This document shows, in pieces, positions 37,851-43,859 of a stretch of DNA of 43,859 nucleotides. Where the stretch lies: the NCBI GenBank assembly GCA_947628235.1, contig CANQZC010000011.1, positions 1 through 43,859 of the forward strand, read 5' to 3'. Within the stretch, counting starts at the first letter, position 1, and the number at the start of each line of letters is the position of its first letter. Source of the stretch: an uncultured Bacilli bacterium. Lineage in GTDB: Bacteria > Bacillota_I > Bacilli_A > RF39 > UBA660. The translations under genes and the position numbers were made by a program. A model generated the notes under the pieces. It was not told the DNA's origin, made no database searches, and worked only from the letters and a program-made list of their open reading frames with translations.

Positions 37851-38657
37851 ATGGCAAGTAGGATGGAACGTTATCATCAAAGGGAAGAACGCAGTGTACG
37901 TAACGAACAACTTTACAAAAACATTGAAAATTTAGATAACTATACCAATATTGAAGGAGTTATCTCTATTGATAAGACCAATGAAATTGATATTACGAGA
38001 GTCAAAGCCATGTTACAAAGTAGAGAAGGATACCAACAAGAAAAGAAATACCGCCAATTAGTTCCCCCTTCTGAGAAGGAAGAGGAAGAGGTCTCTCCGA
38101 TGACCGAAGAAGTGAGAACTTACGATATTAGAGATGTTTTAACAAAAGCGAAAGAAACAAGACCAGAAGTAGAGGAGTATCGAACTCCTAAAGATATGAA
38201 TTATGATGTATCTACGCGATTGAGCCCTAAAATTTCAAGGCGCTTGCAAGAAGAAGAGGAAGACGAAGTCAAAAAAGAATTAGTAGATACGGTGACAATC
38301 CCAAAACCTGATTTCGCCCAAAATGCGGATGAAAGTAGTGGTTTATTTGATGATTTAAAATCTAATACGATGGTAGGAGATCCTTCTTCTATTAAGAAAA
38401 TTATTGAAGAGGCAAAAAAAGAGGAAGAGAAACAGGAAGAAGAAAAGAAAATTAGTGAAACAACGAATTTAGAAAATATCGATAAAACATTCTTTACTTC
38501 TAGTTTAGGATTTACAGATAGTGATTTTGAAGATTTAAAGAGTTTAGGACAAGATATTAAGAAACATAATGTGTTACTTCGCATTTTGATTGGCATATTA
38601 GTAATAGCAGTCCTTGTAGCAGGAATTATCTTTTTGATTCAGATATTGAATAAGTAG
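37851..38657 (+). CDS. Acidic tail-anchored membrane protein, unknown function
   Basis: This 268-residue protein has one hydrophobic helix at the very end (about 244-266, LLRILIGILVIAVLVAGIIF), so residues 1-240 should face the cytoplasm. The soluble part is highly charged and low in predicted structure. It has an N-terminal basic and Arg-rich start (MASRMERYHQREERS), a segment near 35-55 (GVISIDKTNEIDITRVKAML), and acidic coiled stretches near 135-150 and 188-205 (EEAKKEEEKQEEEKK). No family is recognised; the layout recalls scaffold or cell-envelope linkers. AGGTGG at 37841-37846 precedes the ATG. Its end overlaps the end of gerKB by 32 bases. Confidence 0.75.
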   Translation: MASRMERYHQREERSVRNEQLYKNIENLDNYTNIEGVISIDKTNEIDITRVKAMLQSREGYQQEKKYRQLVPPSEKEEEEVSPMTEEVRTYDIRDVLTKAKETRPEVEEYRTPKDMNYDVSTRLSPKISRRLQEEEEDEVKKELVDTVTIPKPDFAQNADESSGLFDDLKSNTMVGDPSSIKKIIEEAKKEEEKQEEEKKISETTNLENIDKTFFTSSLGFTDSDFEDLKSLGQDIKKHNVLLRILIGILVIAVLVAGIIFLIQILNK

Positions 38658-39690
38658 GAGAATTCCTTCTTTTTTTTAGGAAAATTTGAATACAAAATAA
38701 GGATAGCAAAAGAAAGAAAAAAAGAGGAACGATATAGACGAGATATTTTTCTAAAACAGTATTCGCAATAGTATTGTCTTTAAAAAGATAAGTGGATAGA
38801 AGAATCATAGAAAAAGGAAGGAGAAATCTTTTCTTTTTTTCAAAATGACAGAGTTCATTACATCCTTTTAAACAGACACTACAGAAGATAAAAATATCAA
38901 AAATCCATTGCACGGTTAAAATGTTTTCTAATCGGTAGGAAAGAACTCCTTCATATGCTCTTTTTAAAATATGAAATTCCGGATATTGATAGATAAGCGC
39001 TAAATCAACCCCCAATACCCCAATAATGGTTACCGTTACTAAAAAAAGTGAAAAAGAAGCAAGTAGATATCCTTTTCTAATATGGGGGAGAATCTCTTCA
39101 TTAGGGAAAAAAAGAAGAAGAAAAAGAGGAAAGATATGAAACCCTAGAAAAGGAAGGGTAGACGGGAGAATTGAATTTTGAAGGATCGGTTTAAAATGAT
39201 CTGGTTGAAATTGAAAAAATAGTCCAATAAAACTAAAAAAGAAAAGAAAAATACTGATATAAAAAAGAATTAAAGAAACTCTAGTAATGACTTTTTCATT
39301 TTTCGTAAGGAGAAGTAAAATTGGAACAAAAAAGGAAATTTCAACTACAAATTTTGGCGTTTTATTTAAAAATTGACTGGTAATTAAATTTGCTAGATTC
39401 CAAAAATTAAGACTCGTTAAAAGCAGAAGAAAAAGAGTTAAGCAGGGAACTAGTAGATATTGAAATCTAGGAAAAAGAAGCACTATTTTCTCTTTAAAAC
39501 AAAGTTCTTTTTGATAAGAGGCAATATACCGAATCATTTCTATTCCTAGCAGACCTATTAAAATGGCTAATAGAAGACTTATCCAAGCATCTTGTTTGGA
39601 ACCTTTTAAAAGTAAGGAAAAAGTAATCCCAATAAAAAAGGATCTTGCTAAAAAGTAAGAAAGTGAAATATAAGAAAGTTTATGTCTCAT
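38626..39690 (-). CDS. gerKB: Spore germination receptor subunit B (GerB/GerKB permease family)
   Basis: This 354-residue protein of the APC-like spore germination permease family has about ten hydrophobic helices. It is the probable germinant-binding subunit in the inner spore membrane. The start MRHKLSYISLSYFLARSFFI and the later segments (FNLWN-like SLNFWNLANLITSQFL, LGFHIFPLFLLLFFPNEE) fit the family. It overlaps gerKC by 4 bases (ATGA) and is the last gene of the operon. The 3' end overlaps the converging gene by 32 bases. Confidence 0.88.
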   Translation of the reverse strand: MRHKLSYISLSYFLARSFFIGITFSLLLKGSKQDAWISLLLAILIGLLGIEMIRYIASYQKELCFKEKIVLLFPRFQYLLVPCLTLFLLLLTSLNFWNLANLITSQFLNKTPKFVVEISFFVPILLLLTKNEKVITRVSLILFYISIFLFFFSFIGLFFQFQPDHFKPILQNSILPSTLPFLGFHIFPLFLLLFFPNEEILPHIRKGYLLASFSLFLVTVTIIGVLGVDLALIYQYPEFHILKRAYEGVLSYRLENILTVQWIFDIFIFCSVCLKGCNELCHFEKKKRFLLPFSMILLSTYLFKDNTIANTVLEKYLVYIVPLFFFLLLSLFCIQIFLKKRRNSPTYSISESKR

Positions 39691-40835
39691 GCATCTTTCC
39701 TTTCTAGACTTTGTTCTAAAGTCCCTTTACTATGGTATTTAAAATCTACCGCAATAGAAACTGGATAGTCTTTAAAAAAAGCATTCCAATCTTTAATTTT
39801 TGAAAATTCTTCTGGATATTTCTCTTTATATTTTGCTCCTATTCCAAAAATATCTGTTTCATAATTTTTCGCTAGTTGTATCGCATGAACCATATATTGT
39901 CGAAGTTCTTCTTCAGCCGCTTTTTCTAGTTTTTCAATTTCTTTTTCTTCCTCTAAATTGATTCTACATTCTACCTCACGAAGGCTTCCTTTTACCTTGG
40001 CCTGTAACTCAATTTTATCCTTTTCTACATGATAACTAATATCATAATTATCAGAGACTGTTACAGCATAACTATCTTGACAAGGGACATTGAAATAAAG
40101 AAGTCCAATTTCTCCTAGTACTAAGTCAATTCCAATACTTTCTTCTTGGGTCGCATATCCTACAAATTTATCCCCTTTAAAAAGCGCTAAACTATCTAAT
40201 TTGGTAATCGCATCTTGTTCAGATTTCTCTTGACTATCCGATGTTTTTCCTGCTTCAATATCTCCTAAAATAATGACACTATTCATAATCGGTTCAAATC
40301 CTTTTTCGAGATATTTTTGAACAAATAAATTGAAACTAGCATCAGAAATTTTTCCTTGTAATTTAGAAGAATTAACGATATTAGAAGCAATATTTTGTGA
40401 AGGATAATCCGCTAGTGGAGAAAGGATGGATAAGATATTTGAAGGCTTGGTATCTTTCGCTATTAAAAGATAGAAATTTTGATGAGACTGCGGATCTCTT
40501 AATAGGAAATCAAGAACTTGATGAATTCCTTCCTTCGCTAAAGATTCTGAAAAAATCACAACCGATAAATGACTAATATAAAGCTCTTTAGGACTTTCTA
40601 AACTAACATCTTTCATGGCTTGATAAATCGTTTCTCCCTCTCCTGATAAAAGACTAGTATTCGTCGAATTTTCTTCCGCGGATTTATTCCCATTCGCAAT
40701 CAAAAAAGATACTTGGTACCGGTTATCTTGATAATCCACAGCCATTCCAGTAACAATCGCATATTCATTTAATTCTTGATAGTTCCAACATCCAGAGAGA
40801 AGTAGTAAAAGAAGAATTCCTAAAACTTTTTTCAT
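39687..40835 (-). CDS. gerKC: Spore germination receptor subunit C, Ger(x)C lipoprotein
   Basis: This 382-residue lipoprotein has lipobox LSGC ending at Cys16, followed by the hallmark WNYQELNEYAIVTGMAVDY. The three-domain Ger(x)C layout is seen. One N-terminal segment is ELYISHLSVVIFSESLAKEG (about 84-103), and the C-terminal Spore_GerAC domain has YGIGAKYKEKYP-like FGIGAKYKEKYPEEF. It is anchored to the outer face of the inner spore membrane. AGGGTGA precedes the ATG, which overlaps the gerKA stop by 4 bases. Confidence 0.92.
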   Translation of the reverse strand: MKKVLGILLLLLLSGCWNYQELNEYAIVTGMAVDYQDNRYQVSFLIANGNKSAEENSTNTSLLSGEGETIYQAMKDVSLESPKELYISHLSVVIFSESLAKEGIHQVLDFLLRDPQSHQNFYLLIAKDTKPSNILSILSPLADYPSQNIASNIVNSSKLQGKISDASFNLFVQKYLEKGFEPIMNSVIILGDIEAGKTSDSQEKSEQDAITKLDSLALFKGDKFVGYATQEESIGIDLVLGEIGLLYFNVPCQDSYAVTVSDNYDISYHVEKDKIELQAKVKGSLREVECRINLEEEKEIEKLEKAAEEELRQYMVHAIQLAKNYETDIFGIGAKYKEKYPEEFSKIKDWNAFFKDYPVSIAVDFKYHSKGTLEQSLERKDA

Positions 40836-42250
40836 GATTTCACCCTCTTTTTATTTTTAGTTAAATAGTTAGGACGATTTTTCCTTTTATTAGAAGGAAA
40901 AAGAAAAATACTATCTTCCATTCCCGAAATATTAAAAGGACTAAAAGGAAGTAGATAAGGTGTGTTTAGTGGTTCTAAACTAGCTAGACGAATAATGAGA
41001 ATTAAACCTGCCGATACCATACCAATAATTCCTGTAAAAATTGTTGAAAAAATAAAAATCAATCGCCACTGTCTAATCGCATTAATAAAATCCATATCTG
41101 TAAAAACTAATTCACAGATAGAAGTAATAGCCACAACGATAACAACAAAAGGAGAAACAATTCCCGCCGTAACAGCTGCATCTCCTAGGATTAAGGCTCC
41201 CACAATACTCATACTAGCCCCACTCGCGCTAGGTGATTTAATATCTGCTTCTCTTAAAATTTCAAACAAAACAACAAAAATAATAACTTCCATAAAAGTA
41301 GGAAAAGGAACTTCACTACGCTGAGTAGCTAGCGAAATGAGTAATTGATCAGGTATCATTTCTTGATTAAAAGTCATTAAAGCAATATAAAGAGCAGGGG
41401 TAATAATCGTAACGATAAAAGCAATTAACTTTAAGACTCTACTGAATGTACTACTTACATATTTTTGATAGTAATCTTCCGAACTTTTTAAAAAGTCTGT
41501 TAATACGGCTGGTAGAATTAAGACATAAGGACTATTCTCTACCATAATTACAATCTTTCCATTTAAAAGACTTTGACAGGAAAAATCAGGTCGTTCTGTA
41601 CTGATCATACAAGGAAAAAAAGACTTTTCTTTCGTCTCTAAAAAATCTCTAATATAGCCAGTATCTAAAATGCCATCGATATCTATTTTCTCTAGACTAT
41701 CTAAGATGGTTTCAACACTTTTTGGTAAGGCAATATCCTCTATATAAATGATGGATACCTTGCTATTGGTTCTTCTACCTATTTTTATATCTTGAATTCG
41801 TAATTTGGGATCTTTAATCCGTTTTCGAATAAGTCCTAGATTGATGGCATGATTTTCCGTAAAACTATCTTTTGGACCACGAATTAACGGTTCAGAAGTA
41901 GATTCAGAAATTCCTCTATCTAACTTCGTTTTTGTTTCAATCACAAAATACTTTTTTTCGTTTTCAAGGAATAGACAAGTATATCCAGAAGCAAGATAAT
42001 AGTAGCAGTCATTTAAATCTTCTAAGATTTCTATATGGCTATTGTAAATTCCTTCTTTTAAAGCAGAAAATAAGTCTTCTACCTTTTCCTGTTTCGTAAT
42101 ACTTTCTACTAGAAAGTCACTGATTTTATCATCACTACTAACGCTTTCTAGGTAAAGATAACTAAGAGAAGGACTGACATCTCTTACAACAATATCAGAA
42201 CTATTGCCTAAAGCATCTTGAATGATTTTCAATTTTTCTTGATTTGTCAT
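40832..42250 (-). CDS. gerKA: Spore germination receptor subunit A (GerA family)
   Basis: This 472-residue protein is the GerA-type subunit of a nutrient germinant receptor in the inner spore membrane. The N-terminal soluble domain (about 1-240) contains the hallmark RGPKDSFTENHAINLGLIRK. About five hydrophobic helices follow (about 275-430), with PFPTFMEVIIFVVLFEILRE, SIVGALILGDAAVTAGIVSP and the short basic C-terminus KRKNRPNYLTKNKKRVKS. Gene order A-C-B matches gerK of B. subtilis. The ATG at 42250 is chosen because GTGGTGAGG lies just upstream; GTG 42262 would lack a ribosome site. A strong sigma-G-like promoter lies at 42266-42294. Confidence 0.93.
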   Translation of the reverse strand: MTNQEKLKIIQDALGNSSDIVVRDVSPSLSYLYLESVSSDDKISDFLVESITKQEKVEDLFSALKEGIYNSHIEILEDLNDCYYYLASGYTCLFLENEKKYFVIETKTKLDRGISESTSEPLIRGPKDSFTENHAINLGLIRKRIKDPKLRIQDIKIGRRTNSKVSIIYIEDIALPKSVETILDSLEKIDIDGILDTGYIRDFLETKEKSFFPCMISTERPDFSCQSLLNGKIVIMVENSPYVLILPAVLTDFLKSSEDYYQKYVSSTFSRVLKLIAFIVTIITPALYIALMTFNQEMIPDQLLISLATQRSEVPFPTFMEVIIFVVLFEILREADIKSPSASGASMSIVGALILGDAAVTAGIVSPFVVIVVAITSICELVFTDMDFINAIRQWRLIFIFSTIFTGIIGMVSAGLILIIRLASLEPLNTPYLLPFSPFNISGMEDSIFLFPSNKRKNRPNYLTKNKKRVKS

Positions 42251-42265
42251 ACTCCTCACCACTTT

Positions 42266-42294
42266 TAGTATGAGAAAAATTGTTTTATTTATGC
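42266..42294 (-). promoter_or_regulatory. Sigma-G-like forespore promoter of the gerK operon
   Basis: On the minus strand GCATA (complement of 42290-42294), a 17-base spacer and CATACTA (complement of 42266-42272) match the sigma-G pattern GHATR-CATNHTA. Germinant receptor operons are sigma-G genes in Bacillus, which supports this reading. Confidence 0.7.
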
Positions 42295-42377
42295 GAGGAG
42301 AGAAAAATTAATCAAGAAGGAATATTGGGAAAGATAAATTTTTAGAGATACTATAAATTTTCATTAAAAGATGGTAA

Positions 42378-42383
42378 TATAAT
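42378..42383 (+). promoter_or_regulatory. -10 element of pepD
   Basis: A perfect TATAAT 14 bases before the ATG, with AGGTGAT between. No convincing -35 is seen, so the start site is weakly defined. Confidence 0.45.
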
Positions 42384-42396
42384 AATAGGTGATAGA

Positions 42397-43770
42397 ATGA
42401 AAAAGAAAAGTCCAAGAGAGTTTTTTGAAGAAATTTTATCAGTTCCAAGACCTTCTGGAAATGAGAAAAAAATTAGTGAATACTTAGTTGCCTTTGCGCA
42501 AGAGTATCAGTTATCTTATGAAGTGGATGATTTTTATAATGTAATTCTTTGGAAAGAAGGAAATATCAACAAAGAACCAATTATCTTACAAGCACATACT
42601 GATATGGTATGTACGAGTGAAGAGGATATTCATTTTGACGAATATGCTATTGAATGGGTACTAGAAGATGGCTATTATCATGCCAAAAGAAGTAGTTTAG
42701 GGGCGGATAATGGTGCTGGAATGGCGATTATTTTATCCATTCTATCTGAGAACAATCCAGAATATCCACCGATAGAAGCGGTTTTTACCACGCAAGAGGA
42801 AACGACAATGGATGGCGCTAAAAACTTAGCTTATAGTCATTTAAAGGGAAAGAGATTACTTAGTTTAGATGGTAGTGCGGAAGATAAGATAGAGGTATCT
42901 TGTGCCGGAATGGCAAGTCTCCGTTTTACGATGCCTTATACCAAGGTAGAGAGTTCTAAAAGTTCTTATCAATTTAGTATTAGTGGAATGCTTGGAGGAC
43001 ATTCTGGTGTAGATATTGATGCTCATCATGGAAATGCTATTAAGGTTTTAGCCCATGTATTAGAAGGGGTAGATGATATTGAAATTGTCTCTATCGATGG
43101 GGGTAGCAAAGAAAATGTAATTCCAAGTAGTATGAAATGTGTTTTTAATACCAGTCATGACTTAAGTGCGGAATATCAATTTTTTAAACGCTTCTATAGT
43201 ATTGAATATCCAGAAATTAAAATGGATTTTCGAAGACTAAAGCAAAGAGAAACTGCTATGGATGTGAAAACTAGTAAAAATATTCTTCAATTTTTAGATA
43301 AGATTGAAGATGGCGTATTAAAACGAAACGATGTAGATTTTCCAATTACTTCTAGTAATTTAGGTGTTGTCAGAACGAAGGAAGATGAGGTAACTGTCGA
43401 GTTAAGTATTCGAAGTTCCATGATAGGGTATGAAGACTTTTATATCGGAAGAGCAGAAAGAATCTCGAAACGATATAAATGGAAAATGACAATAGAGGAT
43501 AAGAAGCCATTTTTTACCTATCGTGAAAACTCTCCTTTACGACAACTCCTTGTCATGACATATCGTGTGTTATTTAACAAAAATGTTACTTTAGAAGATG
43601 TACATGCTGGATTAGAAGGTGGAATATTTGCTCATGAAATTCCAGATTTGGACATTTGCGTTATCGGATTAAACCTTTTTGATATACACTCTGTCAAGGA
43701 AAAATTAGAAGCTGACTCTTTAGATAGAGTTCATAAATGGGTAAGTAAAACCCTAGAAGAAATGGAATAA
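42397..43770 (+). CDS. pepD: PepD-type aminoacyl-histidine/cytosol non-specific dipeptidase (M20)
   Basis: This 457-residue zinc dipeptidase of the M20C family splits a range of dipeptides, including Xaa-His, in the cytoplasm. The metal and catalytic motifs are LQAHTDMVC (His, Asp), SLGADNGAG (bridging Asp), TTQEETTMDGA (general base Glu and ligand Glu) and GGHSGVDID. The C-terminal DVHAGLEGGIFA (His) and LNLFDIHSVKEKL close the active site. The length is usual (about 480). AGGTGAT at 42387-42393 precedes the ATG. It stands alone, divergent from the gerK operon. Confidence 0.94.
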   Translation: MKKKSPREFFEEILSVPRPSGNEKKISEYLVAFAQEYQLSYEVDDFYNVILWKEGNINKEPIILQAHTDMVCTSEEDIHFDEYAIEWVLEDGYYHAKRSSLGADNGAGMAIILSILSENNPEYPPIEAVFTTQEETTMDGAKNLAYSHLKGKRLLSLDGSAEDKIEVSCAGMASLRFTMPYTKVESSKSSYQFSISGMLGGHSGVDIDAHHGNAIKVLAHVLEGVDDIEIVSIDGGSKENVIPSSMKCVFNTSHDLSAEYQFFKRFYSIEYPEIKMDFRRLKQRETAMDVKTSKNILQFLDKIEDGVLKRNDVDFPITSSNLGVVRTKEDEVTVELSIRSSMIGYEDFYIGRAERISKRYKWKMTIEDKKPFFTYRENSPLRQLLVMTYRVLFNKNVTLEDVHAGLEGGIFAHEIPDLDICVIGLNLFDIHSVKEKLEADSLDRVHKWVSKTLEEME

Positions 43771-43783
43771 AAAAGACATATCA

Positions 43784-43859
43784 GGTTCTTTGTCAAATAG
43801 TGTTGGTAGACAATAAATTTGATAAATGAATCTAATTATAGAGGATGATGAAAATCATC
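43784..43859. mobile_element. Possible end of an ISL3-like insertion sequence, cut by window edge
   Basis: GGTTCTTTGTCAAATAGTGT and the next few bases (43784-43808) resemble terminal inverted repeats of ISL3-family elements, which often begin GGYTCTTTGTCAA. No transposase frame is visible in the remaining 50 bases. The last 16 bases form a perfect 6-bp hairpin (GATGAT 43844-43849, ATCATC 43854-43859). Confidence 0.3.

Noticed and set aside
38656-38680. A terminator for the tail-anchored protein gene (AGGA/TCCT plus a T run).
   Set aside because: The stem is only 4 bp. The T run is good, but the hairpin is too weak to call.
42250-42262. GTG 42262 as the start of gerKA.
   Set aside because: It has no ribosome site. 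The GTGGTGAGG segment it would translate is itself the likely ribosome site for ATG 42250.

Overview
The window is AT-rich, gene-dense DNA from a spore-forming low-GC Firmicute. It uses the standard bacterial code: TGA is used as a stop many times. Sporulation and germination genes (spoVT-like, dacB-spmA-spmB, a gerA-type germinant receptor operon, a SpoVB/MurJ-type flippase), a T-box leader, strong AGGAGG-type ribosome sites and TGnTATAAT promoters all point to the Bacilli side of the phylum. An uncultured or gut lineage near Erysipelotrichales or RF39 is plausible, but that placement is inference. I see no rRNA, tRNA or CRISPR array.

Layout. 1-62 is the 3' end of an IS30-family transposase, so the left edge lies inside an insertion sequence. 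197-4278 holds small accessory genes: an XRE repressor-like protein, a 454-residue coiled-coil protein with an internal duplication, an anchored glucosaminidase-like enzyme, a PH-domain protein and an orphan transposase-like HTH protein. 4301-6495 has a CBS/DRTGG-containing family II pyrophosphatase facing a SpoVT-like regulator. A methionine-type T-box (about 6512-6736) then controls dut-metG. 8893-17934 is a housekeeping run (tatD, a G5-3D protein like YabE, rsmA, a lipoprotein, ung, a Big_2 surface protein, tilS, ftsH). It resembles the Bacillus subtilis metS-yabD-yabE-...-ksgA and tilS-hprT-ftsH neighbourhoods, but with rnmV and hprT missing.

17935-26741 contains a possible FemABX-like protein, a SpoVB/MurJ-type flippase, a GT2 glycosyltransferase and a 1686-residue VWA surface protein ending in an unusual sorting signal (FPESG). 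26884-34082 holds a PMCA-type calcium ATPase, a lipoprotein, and a two-gene unit made of a 79-residue OB-like protein and a 1267-residue protein of no recognised family. 34129-37494 is dacB-spmA-spmB, a lipoprotein and rluB, matching the B. subtilis dacB-spmA-spmB-rluB order. A [4Fe-4S] ferredoxin and a tail-anchored acidic protein follow. The germination operon gerKA-gerKC-gerKB then runs on the minus strand behind a good sigma-G-like promoter. A PepD-type dipeptidase closes the window, and the last bases look like the end of another insertion sequence.

Most interesting items: the unknown giant protein and its small partner; FtsH with a C-terminal Rho_N/SAP-like module; dUTPase placed under methionine T-box control; sigma-G-like promoters in front of spoVT and gerK; and terminators that are repeatedly built out of the last codons of genes.
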